DNA of 64,000 nt from Sipunculus nudus (Eukaryota > Annelida > Sipuncula > Golfingiida > Sipunculidae): NCBI GenBank assembly GCA_026874595.1, contig CM049314.1, positions 74,726,300 through 74,790,299 on the forward strand, in the 5' to 3' direction. Below, one piece after another: positions 23,601 to 35,335 of this stretch (positions within the stretch are counted from its first letter, which is position 1; each line of letters starts with the position of its first letter). Below the pieces are notes generated by a model. It saw only the letters and a list, made by a program, of their open reading frames with translations. It was not told the DNA's origin and made no database searches. The position numbers and the translations under genes were made by a program.

Positions 23601-25600
23601 TCTTAAAAATAGAGTAAAATATCGTAAAAAATCAAACAGTACAGGTGGCGCCACCAGTCTGCAGGAACTGATCGAACATCTCATGATCAATATGTATGCC
23701 AAAAATGAAGACCATCAGTGATGTAGTTATTGAGATATTGAAGTTTTTGTATGAAATTTTTTACTATTCTGGGGGGTACTTTGGGGCCCCATAGCTCGAA
23801 GGATATGGGTAACAGAGACCTAATTTCAGGTTTCCATGGAGACTTATCATGGGTCTCCCTGTGTGTCAAGAACAAAGATTCTAGGTCCAGTCGTTACGAT
23901 TTGTACCCTGTTGACAGATAACTACATCCTTAAAGGTCTCAAAAATGGAGAAAACAATTCGTGAACATTGAAAAATACAGGTGGCGCCACCAGTCTGCAC
24001 AAACTGATGAAACATCTCATGATCAATATGTATGTCGAAAATCATGACCATCAGTGATGTAGTTAATGAGATATTGAAGTTTTTGTATGAAATTTTTGAC
24101 TATTCTGGGGGGTAATTTTGGGCCCCATAGCTCGAAGGATATGGGTAACAGAGACCTAATTTCTGGTTTCCATGGAGACTTTTCATAGGTCTCTCAGTGT
24201 GTCAAAAATGAAGATTCTAGGTCCAGTCGTTACGATTTGTGCCACGCTAACAGATGACAGCATCCTCAAAGGTCTCAAAAATAGAGTAAAATATCGTAAA
24301 AAATCAAACAGTACAGGTGGCGCCACCAGTCTGCAGGAACTGATCGAACATCTCATGATCAATATGTATGCCAAAAATGAAGACCATCAGTGATGTAGTT
24401 ATTGAGATATTGAAGTTTTTGTATGAAATTTTTTACTATTCTGGGGGGTACGTACTTTGGGGCCCCATAGCTCGAAGGATATGGGTAACAGAGACCTAAT
24501 TTCAGGTTTCCATGGAGACTTATCATGGGTCTCCCTGTGTGTCAAGAACAAAGATTCTAGGTCCAGTCGTTACGATTTGTACCCTGTTGACAGATAACTA
24601 CATCCTTAAAGGTCTCAAAAATGGAGAAAACAATTCGTGAACATTGAAAAATACAGGTGGCGCCACCAGTCTGCACAAACTGATGAAACATCTCATGATC
24701 AATATGTATGTCGAAAATCATGACCATCAGTGATGTAGTTAATGAGATATTGAAGTTTTTGTATGAAATTTTTGACTATTCTGTGGGGTAATTTTGGGCC
24801 CCATAGCTCGAAGGATATGGGTAACAGAGACCTAATTTCTGGTTTCCATGGAGACTTTTCATAGGTCTCTCAGTGTGTCAAAAATGAAGATTCTAGGTCC
24901 AGTCGTTACGATTTGTGCCACGCTAACAGATGACAGCATCCTCAAAGGTCTCAAAAATAGAGGAAAAAAATCGTAAAAAATCATACAGTACAGGTGGCGC
25001 CACCAGTCTGCAGGAACTGATCGAACATCTCATGATCAATATGTATGCCAAAAATGAAGACCATCAGTGATGTAGTTATTGAGATATTGAAGTTTTTGTA
25101 TGAATTTTTTTACTATTCTGGGGGGTACTTTGGGGCCCCATAGCTCAAAGGATATGGGTAACAGAGACCTAATCTCTGGTTTCCAAGGAGATTTTTCATG
25201 GACCTCTCAGTGTGTCAAGAATTAAGATTCTAAGTCCAGTCTTTATGATTTGTGCCTTGTTAACAGATGTTCACATTTTTAGAGGTCTCAAAAATAGAGA
25301 AAAAAATTCGTAAAAAAATAAAAAAATACAGGTGGCGCCACCAGTCTGCAGGAAGTGATGTAACATCTCATGATCAATATGTATGCCAAAAATCATGACC
25401 ATCAGTCAAGTAGTTAATGAGATATTGAAGTTTTTGTATGAAATTTTTGACTTTTCTGGGGGGTACTTTGGGGCCACATAGCTCGAAGGATATGGGTAAC
25501 AGAGACCTAATTTCTGGTTTCCAAGGAGATTTTTTATGGACCTCTCAGAATCCCAAGTTACAAGGTTCTAGGTCCAGCGGTTACGATTTGTGCCTGGTTA
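20640..25600. repeat. 336-bp satellite array with 672-bp dimeric higher-order units
   Basis: The anchor TTTCCATGGAGAC or its variants falls at 20810, 21148, 21484, 21820, 22156, 22492, 22828, 23164, 23500, 23836, 24172, 24512, 24848, 25185 and 25523. Spacing is 336 bp in the centre and 337-340 at the edges. Two monomer types alternate. A has TTTTCATAGGTCTCTCAG and GTGCCACGCTAACAG; B has TTATCATGGKTCTCCCTG and GTACCCTGTTGACAG. Central dimers (22156-24171) are almost identical; edge monomers are diverged. Every central monomer holds CAGGTGGCGCCACC. The 73-codon frame recurring in A monomers and the minus-strand frames are by-products of repetition. Confidence 0.95.
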
Positions 25601-26445
25601 ACGGACGGACAGACGGACAGACGGACAGACGGACGACGGACAAAGAGCGATCGCTATAGCTCAGATGACTTTCAGTCAGCTGAGCTAAAAATTTAATAAC
25701 AAATATTGTGCCAATATAATTTTTATTTAAAAAATAATAATAAGAAAATCATATGATTTTTTAAAATAAAATAGAACTGAAACGATTATTGAAATAATAT
25801 TATAGAATATATTCATGAATGCATTCATGAATACATTTTCAAAGTATCTGCACTGGTATTCAAATACTTTCATTTTTACCTGAATTCCCATTCTTATGCA
25901 ATAACATTTTTTAATGCAGTACATATTCATATTCCTTTCAAATACATTTGCAAAGCATTCACACCATGTCTAGAATTTATTCACTTTTAGCTAAACAATG
26001 ATGTTGAGAATCCAGAATATACAAAATTCACAAATTTAAATAATGATCATAAGTACCTGGTTTTATGGCTTGTATTTATATTAAAAAAAATAAATGTAAT
26101 ATATTCACTTTGGACTACTTTCACATCAATCTACACACTAGACACAGTAAGAATCTAGATTAATATTATCAACTGCATCTTTGTCTATCATTAATTTCCT
26201 TCATATGATCCCTAATGATTAGTAATGAATAATATGATTTATTTTTTTATCATTAAAATTTCACTGAAAAATACCATAGGTGACTGCATGGTGTTATTTG
26301 GAATAACATTGACATTGACATTCTATCCATCCATACAAGATTCTTGCATCATCAGTAACTGCAAGTTAATTTTCTGTTACTCATCAACTAACAAATTCCT
26401 TTTCTATTCATTTTTCTTTAATTTGTTATAAAAAACAATACAGAA

Positions 26446-29400
26446 CTAGATATTTCTTGGCACCGCAGGTGCCATAGTATCACCAGACAATTAATCCCCC
26501 CCCCCCCCCCCCCTTTAAGAATAGGCCTCCCATCTTCAGCAACAATTAATATCAGACCACACTCATAGAAAAGGTCATTCTCATAGAAAAGGTCATGATC
26601 CAAATTTCAATATACATCATCCCCTAACCCATGTCTATGTATATGCAAGAAATCTGTCCATTAGTTTTTGACTTATAATGCTCACAGTACTGTTAAGTGG
26701 CAATGATGGGGTATTAAACGGCACGAAAACAAGTAAAAGAGTAACAGGTGGCACCACCTGTTTCCGGTACATGACATTACTATCCAAGATCTTGGGTCAA
26801 GTTGATTTTTGGACCAATGCATGCATCCCTTATTGAGAAATTAATGATTTCAGGGTTTCCGCCAGGGTTGAAATAGTGTGTCCGTTTTTACTTTGAGACA
26901 GGGAGTGAACCTAGCGTGGGGGCGAAGGCCCCAGGGGGGGAGGGTGTGGGAGGGGGTTCCCCCCTCCCACGGTGTGGAAATTTTACAAAATCAAGGTTGA
27001 AAACAACGTTTCTGATGTTCTTTTTCAGCTTAGTATCACGCCCATGGAAGGCGTAAAAATATACCAGTAAAACAGTAAAACATTCGTTAGGCCTTCATGT
27101 GATGCAGCATGCACGTACAAGTCGTGTCTCCCTGACATATGTGGGCCCACAAACTGGCCTTTTACTTAACTATTCCTTGGAAAGGATTCGCCTAAGCATC
27201 TGTTTTGGAAACTTGCGCAAACCGAATTGACGAAGATAAATATAATAAATATAGGGCCTGTTCTGCCCAAGCGATGTCCACATTGTTTGTTTTTATTATA
27301 TCGTGCACGCTTCCTGTGTATCCCCAAGCTATTGACCAATTCAACATGCATACCCCTCCAGGGACTAACGGTTTCCCGCGCTCCCAGATTACCCGCGCCT
27401 GGTGCTTACCGCGTGATCTCCGCTTACCGGGTGTTCACGATGGGCCCGCACTACAGCCGGCGTTTTGTCGGCCGGCTGCTTTTCTCAAAGTTAAATGACA
27501 AAAAATATATATTGCTGTCGCATGCTTTTACTTAAAATTCGTGCAATATCCTTGAAATTTAGTGTGTTAGGCCTACTTGTTATAGGCCCAACATTTGATT
27601 CTGCGAAATCCCTGATTGCGATCGTGTCCGAGACGGCCCAATCATTGACCAGCATCTGCACGTGTGACATTCAGTTGAATTATTCAGAACTTCCTCGGAC
27701 GCTATTGGCTGCATTTGCCACAAGTTTTTATTTCAATAGGGAATTCTCTCATGAATATTCGCACATAGAACAGCGCATTCACTACGCTCCGGCCTTTTGA
27801 AATTTGTTCGGTAAAGTCAAGACAAAAGCCCTTTGCATTGTGACCTCGCTGCAAGGCTCGCGGTATGTTAATATGTCAAAGCAGCGATGTCCACAGCGAC
27901 TGCATGATGAAAATGATTCACCTTCTTCAAATTTTGAAAAATATATCATCACAACCAAATAAAACACAAATTTAATTTCCATTATCGATAGGTTTATCAT
28001 TTTTACTGACTACAGAGACTGAATGTACGGTTGTCGAACGATTAATTATAATATCACACCTTTGGCCGGTAGCGCATGTTCAGGGCCGACATCGTACGTC
28101 CGACATCGTACGTCCACAACCTATGGTTACACAACTGATTACCTTCTCCAGAAAATTAAATGGCGAGACAGCATAAAAACTATTTGTTACTATATGTATA
28201 AGGAATCTTTTTACTGATCTATTCTTTTCAAAGTTTTTCAGACATGGTCAGGACAGTGACTGAGTGGCACCGAACAGGCGACAGGGGCGCGCAAATCTGA
28301 TACATAGTTTGAAGATGATGAAGACAGCACGACACTCGTGCTTGAGTTATTATTAAGCTCTCTCAGCCTCTTTGGCTGGGGGAATTTTTAATGACCCTCG
28401 CGGGGGAAAGAGTCCGTTTACCGGCCTAAATTTTAGGGTCGCGGAAACCCTGGATTTTGTGTGATTTTCACCATATATGGCAATATTTAAGGTCAAGGCC
28501 ACTCACTGGAAAGGTCATGACCCCTATTCAAATAAACATTATCCTATAACCCATATCCATGTATTTGCATAATATGAAAGAAATTTGTCCATTAGTTTTT
28601 GACTTATAATGCTCACAGTACTGATAAATGGCAATGATGGGGTATTAAACGGCACAAAACAAGTAAAAGAATAACAGGTGGCGCCACCTGTTTCCGGTAC
28701 ATGACAATACTTTCCAAGATCTTCGAACATGTTGATTTTTGGACCAATGCATGCATCCCTTATTGAGATATTAATGATTTTGTGTAATTTTCACCATATA
28801 TGGCAATATTCAAGGTCAAGGCCACTCTAATAGGAAAGGTCATGACCCCAATTTATATATACATCATCCCATAACTAATGTCTATGTATATGCATAATAT
28901 GAAAGAAATCTGTCCATTAGTTTTTGACTTATAATGCTCACAGGTTATAAATGTACTGTTAAGTGGCAATGATGGGGTATTAAACGGCTCAAAAACAAGT
29001 AAAAGAATAACAGGTGGCGCCACCTGTTTCCCGTACATGACATTACTATCCAAGATCTTCGGTCAAGTTGATTTTTGGACCAATGCATGCATCCCTTATT
29101 GAGAAATTAATGATATTGTGTGATTTTCACCATATATGGCAATATTCAAGGTCAAGGCCACTCTCATAGGAAAGGTCATGACCCCAATTTAAATAAACAT
29201 CATCCCATAACCCATATCTATATATTTGCATAATATGAAAGAAATCTGTCTATTAGTTTTTGACTTCTAATGCTCACAGTACTGTCAAGTAGCAATTTTG
29301 GGGATATTAAACGGCATGAAAACAAGCAAAGAATAATAGGTGGCGCCACAAGTTTTTGGAACATGACAACCCTATCCATGATCTTCGATCAACTTGATTT

Positions 29401-29675
29401 TGGGATCAATCCATGCAAGTTTTCTTGAGATATTTAAGAATATGTGTGATTTTCCCCAAAATTGAACCTATTCAAGGTCAAGGTCACTCTCCTAGTTGAG
29501 GTCATGACCTCATTTTAAATAGGCGTTGTCCTCTCACCCATATCTATACATATACCAAGTTTGGTAAAGATCCGTGAAATATTTTTTGAGTTATTGTGTC
29601 CAAAAGAAATCTCTGCGGCGGCAGCGGCGGCGCGACCGTGCCTAAACCATAGTATCTCCAGACTATGTCTGGCGA
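26446..29675 (-). mobile_element. F4 Helitron-like element copy 1 (TC...CTAG)
   Basis: The plus strand reads A|CTAGATATTTCTT then the hairpin GGCACC-GCA-GGTGCC and ATAGTATCACCAGAC. It ends GTATCTCCAGAC, loop TAT, GTCTGGCGA|TAC. On the minus strand it starts TC, has a subterminal palindrome 9 nt before CTAG, and is flanked by A and T: textbook Helitron ends. The terminal inverted repeat is GTATCRCCAGAC. A GCGGCGGCAGCGGCGGC tract lies just inside the right hairpin, as in F3. The interior has ~310-340-bp modules with CAGGTGGCGCCACCTG at 28675 and 29011 and AATATTCAAGGTCAAGGCC. An 18-C run lies at 26496-26513. It is interrupted by the CAGGG element 26851-28452. No helicase gene. Confidence 0.8.
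26851..28452. mobile_element. 1.6-kb CAGGG-ended transposon nested in F4
   Basis: The ends are CAGGGTTTCCGC and GCGGAAACCCTG (12-bp perfect TIRs). They are flanked by GATTT at 26846-26850 and 28453-28457. The neighbouring F4 module near 28775-28795 (TTAATGATTTTGTGTAATTTTC) gives the empty site, so the 5-bp duplication is well supported. The interior is less AT-rich and contains overlapping frames (27205-27535) with no recognisable transposase. It is probably non-autonomous and related to the ends of the 22.3-kb nest. Confidence 0.82.
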
Positions 29676-31004
29676 TACAATTATTGATTTATTGTTTATT
29701 GTTATGTTGGTTTTCAAAACAACTACTAGATGAGTTGGGTTGGACACCTGAATCAACTGTGGCTGGGCATTAGCTGCCTGGCTGCCCCAGTGTTTGCTTC
29801 GCTCAAGCATGCATAATCTGATGAAAGGTCAACAAGGTCACCATACAGGTGACTGTAGAGGGGCTGGATTAAGCCTGTGTCTGACATGGTCTCATATAAA
29901 CATTAATAAAAGCTACAATATTTGGCCAATTTGTTTCAGCTTTCTAAACTACAAAGATGAAATCCTTATGTGTGCATGATATGAAAATTATATCAACAGT
30001 GCTCTCAGGAAACAAACAAGCCACGGGCAAAATTTAAGGTACTAATTTTATATTTATACTAATAGCTTATAAAATTTGAAAAATTAAGAACTAATTTTTG
30101 GTATTCAATCTTGATTAAATAATGTTACATCCCTGACAAAAAATCTCTAGCTTCAGCAATCCTCTTGTTAAGGGAGTAAATATATTTCTTGATTTTTTAA
30201 AAAGTGCATTATGTTTGGGCCCATAACTTAAAATAATTATGCAATACTGACATCATTTCTGGCATGTGCATAGCGATTGTATAGAAAAATATGTATATTA
30301 TATATGATCAAAGTCAGATCAGTGGTTTTGATATTAAGCAGTCTTACAGTGTAACAATGGGTTTTTAATGGAAAAATGAAGTTTTTAATTAATATTTCGA
30401 AGTAATTATGTCCTAGTTATCAAATTCTTGGCATGGTAGGGGATTTTGGAGACATCTAACTGTATGCTAAATTTAAGGAACTTAGAGCTGAAGCTGGGGA
30501 GCTGAGCTCTAGCAAACTGCATAACACTAGCTTGATGTAAACTTGATGTGACATGGTGCTTGAAAACTTGAATAAAATCTACAGTTTTTGATCAACTGGT
30601 TTCAAATTTTTGGTGTAACAGACAAAATGCTAACAAAAACATGCTGTGAAAAATCCACAGTACTTACAGGAAAAAAGTGCCATGGTCAAACTTTGGCAAA
30701 ATTTAAAGTACCAATTTGATAATTTTGCCAATATTTAAAAAATTTTAACAGATTTTGATCTAATTTTTGGTATGCAATTAAATTTTGATCAATTAAAGTT
30801 GTATTATTGAAAAAAAGTCCCTACCTTTAACACTTTTGGTCTTAAGTGACCAAATATCTTTCCTGATTTTTTTACAAAGTCCATTATGTTTGGGCCCATA
30901 AATTTTTTAAATTGAATAATACTGACTTAATTTCTGGCATGTACATAGGAACTATATAGAGGAATATTTATGGTAAATATGAAGAAAACCAGATATTCAC
31001 CACA

Positions 31005-31400
31005 GATATCACTAAAATAAACTTAATTAAGGTTTTATCAATTCTTAAATCCGATCCTGAATAAATCGGAAACAATATCAGATATCAATGATATATATAA
31101 TAATGTTAAAGACTTTGAAAAAAACAAATTGTTGTCCTGATATTACCTCTAATTTCACAAATATGGCTCTATTATCTTCCCTTTTTGGTAGTACACACAG
31201 TGGATCTATGCCTTATAAATCAGTAAAATCTATTTTAGGCCTAATATATTAGCAGAAGTGTCCTTAAGAATAGGCCGAAGCTCTATTTCTCCCCGACATC
31301 AGAGAAAGCATCAGTTACATGACTTTTACCTATTCACACAAGCAGATTTCTGCATGGAGACTAGTGTTGGCGGACTTAAGTATAAAGTGTGAGCCCAGCT
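31005..31400 (-). mobile_element. Harbinger-like fragment, inverted copy
   Basis: The reverse complement matches 36250-36680 (AGCTGGGCTCACACT at the inner end, then GATGTCGGGGAG and GGATAAGATTTAAGAATTGA analogues). It ends at 31400 followed by TAA. The outer end is missing, so it is a truncated copy interrupting F1b. Confidence 0.65.
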
Positions 31401-31911
31401 TAAGGAGGGATAGTGTCATCATGCATGAACTCTAAAACATGTTTCATATTTGAAGAAAAATTATCATGTATGGAACTAGTTTAATAAAAAATGTGCAGGA
31501 GTTCAGGCATGTGCAAGTGAAAATGTGAAGTAGCACAATAGTTTTTTTTCATATTCCTGTGTACACACTTAAATCACACACTTAGAGTTGGAGGAAAGGC
31601 AGAATGAGTGATATATAGAACAGAATACTAGGAGCTAAGCTTTCATAGATGAAGAATATTTTTTCATATGTTATGGTAAAAGTAAAAATTGATATATCTC
31701 GATCCTAAAAAAATATTGTTTGCACATTTTTACAAAAAATGGATCAAACATGACCAAAATCTAATCAGGTGAGCAGATCCATAAGATACACGTGCTATAT
31801 TGATCAGAAGTGATTCCAGGTAATGTTGTTTAGATGACCATAAAACAAATAAAATGAATTTTGACTTTATTTTGAAAGAACTTTTTGCATATTTTTAGGT
31901 AACATACAGTG

Positions 31912-31983
<72 letters not shown>

Positions 31984-32699
31984 TAACAACAAAAGATATA
32001 TCGTATCTGTCAAGGATTGCTATGGTTTAGAATTATACAATATCTTGATTAAATTCAGCAATGCGCTAATGCCAGAGTGCACATGATATTGACATCCAAA
32101 ACAGTGTTACAATATTGCCATAATTTAGTCCAGGAGGGCAGAGGTTCTTTGCCAATGGCTGAAGGATCCGTGTTCTAAATAAAATAGTGATGATAATTTA
32201 TACCATTTACTTATTAAAATAATTAGTGGAACTTTCCTTCATCCTGGCATTTGTGTAATGTATTTAAAGACTATTTTCAACAATCTCTCACACTTTGAAA
32301 TTCGAAGACAGGAGACATTCAATATGTTGGCCCCCCCCCCCCCCTTTTACTCCCATATTCCTGAATTACTACTAAATAATAAATAGTATTTATATAGCAC
32401 CAAAACTCCATTCGTCTGACTCACAGTGCTAAGACACACATATACACTTATCAGCTTATTTTCTATTGACAACTTTAATAGACATGACTTCAATAGAAAT
32501 GGTAACAAACATCTTGCATCTAAAATGTATATTGTGTACCGGCAGTGAATTTTATAATGTGGTCTGTCATGGCAGTTGATTATATAAGAGGCTGTTTGAG
32601 CCTGGTACAGTCCAGCACCGACTGTGTCACTTATATTAACTTGCAATTTAATACTTGTATCACAGAAGTTATTTTACCTTTTATATAAATCTGCCAATA
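31401..32699. other. AT-rich DNA with a TA microsatellite
   Basis: No gene or element end identified. It contains a (TA)n tract and, at 32331-32344, a 14-C run. Confidence 0.4.
31912..31982. repeat. (TA)n microsatellite
   Basis: About 35 uninterrupted TA dinucleotides. Confidence 0.97.
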
Positions 32700-33168
32700 T
32701 TGTCTGCGTTTCTAAACGTTTCTAAAAGGATGATCCACGAATAATGAAAAATTATAGACCTGTTAGAATTTTATGTACCATCTCTAAACTCTTTGAAAAA
32801 CTAATAAATTCCCAACTTAAAAACTTCCTAGACGTCATCTTAAATAACTCAGTTTTCTGCATTTATAGACAAAATTATAATTGTCCATCGGTACTTCTGG
32901 AGGCCATTGAAGGGGGGGGGGGGGGGTGAAATAGACACAGGTCAGGTAGTTTACCTTGTCCTTATATGGACTCTTCCAAGGCCCACGATAGTATGCCACA
33001 CGCCCTTCTGATAGCAAAACTTCATATGTATATGGTATGACATAAAAAACATTAAAACTGATGACCAGTTAACTAACCGTAATCAGTGTGTCAAAATTGG
33101 TTCTGATATAAGTAACTGGCAACCTATTTATCAAGGTGTACCTCAAGGCAGTACTATTTAATATATTT
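32700..33168 (+). pseudogene. Non-LTR retrotransposon reverse transcriptase, degenerate, first part
   Basis: Translates, with frameshifts, to conserved LINE RT blocks: KDDPRIMKNYRPV at about 32727-32766, ISKLFEKLINSQL, then after a 15-G run DSSKAHDSMPHALLIAKL (motif A, ~32970-33020) and IYQGVPQGS (motif B, ~33130-33150). Frames shift at the G run and after motif B, and several stops interrupt. The style is that of the Jockey/CR1-like group. It is cut at 33168 by the foldback transposon and resumes at 35336. Confidence 0.8.
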
Positions 33169-35335
33169 GTCAGAGAAGAGATTGAAATCCAGGCGGATTT
33201 TAAATTTGCCTAAACGAGATTGCAATTGTGGTCTCGCCTAGGCGATATATTTAATATATTTGTCAGAGGCGAGATTGAAATCCAGGCTGATTTTAAATTT
33301 GCCTAGACGAGATTGCAATTGTGATCTCGCCTAGGCGAGATTGCGATTTTGATCTTGGTTAGATAGATTTTAAACCCGCCTAGGCAAGATTGAGATTGTG
33401 ATCTCGCCTAGGCGAGATTAAAATTCATCATGGAGCAGGCCAGGATTTTAATCTCGCCTAGGCGAGTTTAAAATCTGTCTGGTGTCATCAAGGTGAGTTT
33501 AAAATCTGCCTGATATTACTTGGGCGAGTTTAAAATCTGCCTAGTCGAGATTAAAATAGTGATCTGATCTAATTTCCTTATATATTAAGCATTTAAATTG
33601 ACATATGAAAGATGTTTTTGGAGGATTTTCAATTTTTTAACACTGAATTAATGTAATTTTTTTACAGTAATTTAATAATTATTCATGTAATAATTAACAT
33701 CAATTTAGGAAATAGAATTATGAAATAGATATTTGATTAATACTTGCACCTTTGATGTAGTTCATGTGGTCTACAGCATCCATATCATACCAATTATTTG
33801 CTACACTTTAATGAATCTTTATTTTTTCCCAGTTTTCTTAACAACCTTGGGGTTGTAAATATCACTAATAATTTTTACAAAAAAAAAAAAAATTTGTAAC
33901 TGTATTTAATATGTGGCAAATCCGGGGGAAAAAAGTCATCCACTTGCATATTGAATCAATCATAGCTGATAGATAGATAGACAGATAGACAGATTAATCT
34001 AGATAGATATTACTTTACTATTTAAAGAGTATATTACACATTAACATAAACAATCATCCTATTTGATAATTCTTACAGGACAAACAGAACAAATTAGTTG
34101 GTTGATCTAGTTCAAATGTTTCTTTTCACCCAGGTATTCAACACTCAACAGTCAAAACATATACACTTTAGGTACAAAATATGCAGGGTATCAGTATTTA
34201 TGATGGACTTTCATACACCATCCTTTTTTTTTTTTTTTTTGGTAATTAAACATCATATGAGAATAGGTAAAAATTGATACACAGACTTATGCATGTAAAT
34301 ATTTCTTTGTCTTATTTAGTCTTTTCTTCTAATGTATATAATATTCTTCTGATCTTTTTTTAAATGTTTTGTGAGGGATTTTGTGAAGCTTCAATATTTA
34401 TGTAGACTGTGTAACAAAAAAACTGCCTCTTTTTGGACAGTATTATATCATATCAGAAAAGATATGATTTCTAGATTCATAGATTGACAGATCATTTATG
34501 CATGTAAACAGCAATGAATTATACAGATAAATAATAAATTAGCTGTCTCCTTTTGTCTTTTTAAAATACTACATACATTACTAATATTACTAATACCAGT
34601 TTCCCTTCAAATTAATATTGACAACAAAGTTATTATGTAAATAATCAGCAGCAGCCCACATCATATATCATTTAAATATGCCATATAAAATACCAATGTA
34701 AGTTTCTTATTACGGTACCTAGTTTATTAATAATAATATAAAATAAAAAAATTGATTTTAATTATTACATTTTAATATAATATTCTGTAAATATTAATAA
34801 AAATATATTACTAATGAACTATACATAACCATGTTAATAAAAAATATATAATATAAAATATTCCATTTCCAAAATTATTGTTAATTATTACATTAATAAT
34901 ATAATATTCTGTAAATATTAATAAATATATTACTTGTGAACTATACATAAACATTCAGTGTTAAAATATTTAAAAATCTGTCTGAAAAAAACTTTCATAT
35001 GTCAATGCATAATTTATTAGGAAATTAGATCAAATTACTATTTTAATCTCACCTAGGCAGATTTTAAACTCGCCTAAGTGATATCAGGCAGATTTTAAAC
35101 TCACCTGGATGACACCAGACAGATTTTAAACTCGCCTAGGCGAGATTAAAATCATGGCCTGCTCAATGATGGATTTTAATCTCACCTAGGCGAGATTGCG
35201 ATTGTGATCTCGTCTAGGTGAGTTTAAAATCCGTCTAGCCGAGATTACAATCACAATCTCGCCTGGGCGAAATCACAATCGCAATCTTGTCTAGGCGAAT
35301 TAAAAATCCGCCTGGATTTCAATCTCGTCTCTGAC
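33169..35335. mobile_element. Foldback transposon with ~360-bp TIRs made of CTCGCCTAGGCGAG palindromes
   Basis: The outer ends are GTCAGAG and CTCTGAC, flanked by ATATTT (33163-33168 and 35336-35341), a 6-bp duplication. The left arm (~33169-33590) and right arm (~35010-35335) are inverted copies. Each is a chain of GATTTTAAAYTCGCCTAGGC-type units with the 14-bp palindrome CTCGCCTAGGCGAG (for example 33403-33420 and 35131-35150). The AT-rich middle (33600-35000) has no gene. It sits inside the LINE RT between motif B and the YADD motif. The left tip is tandemly duplicated by 93 bp (33169-33261), including host flank. Confidence 0.88.
33966..34008. repeat. GATA/GACA microsatellite
   Basis: Short run of GATAGATAGATAGACAGATAG type inside the foldback element. 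Confidence 0.8.

Larger units (their letters stand above)
19255..25685 (-). mobile_element. F1a element copy 1: Helitron-like ends enclosing a 336-bp satellite array
   Basis: The left terminus is CAAG + TGACCCATGGGTCA (14-bp perfect palindrome) + TGACGCTCAGCTGACT. The right terminus is AGCTCAGATGACT, loop TTC, AGTCAGCTGAGC followed by TAAAAA, a 12-13-bp stem with one mismatch. The right half of the stem is the inverted repeat of the left CTCAGCTGACT. A GACGGACA tract precedes the right hairpin. It is inserted in F1b: flanks AACTATTTATT and TTTAATAACAAATATTG compare with the uninterrupted AACTATTTATAAAA...TTACAAATATTG at 47726-47757. Read on the minus strand the ends are TTAGC...CTTG. No Rep/helicase is present, so it is non-autonomous. 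F3 is nested at 19437-20604. Confidence 0.75.
18969..31004 (-). mobile_element. F1b element, split by F1a and F4 insertions
   Basis: Opens with CAAGGGACCCATGGGTCACGGCGCTCAG and continues ATATGATAAAAATATGATTT. Its pieces are 18969-19254, 25686-26445 and 29676 to ~31004. The order is shown by an uninterrupted stretch at 47459-48312, covering the first two pieces. It is also shown by 59998-60472, which joins the end of piece two to the start of piece three (TTATTGTTATGTTTATGG). Piece three carries a repeated phrase (AAATTTAAGGTACYRATTTTAT, GTTTGGGCCCATAA) at two sites 600 bp apart, and is cut at ~31005 by a Harbinger-like copy. It has no coding capacity. Confidence 0.7.

Noticed and set aside
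21148-24393. A 73-codon frame repeated at 21148, 22156, 22828, 23500 and 24172
   Set aside because: It is the same stretch of the A monomer of the 336-bp satellite. Identity reflects recent duplication; diverged monomers do not keep the frame and the minus strand is open over the same bases.
20640-25600. Possible CRISPR-like or rDNA-spacer array
   Set aside because: Units are 336 bp, without spacers or rRNA sequence, and are bounded by transposon ends.
27205-27800. Overlapping ~100-codon frames in the CAGGG element
   Set aside because: Three overlapping frames of similar length in GC-richer DNA, none with a recognisable motif.
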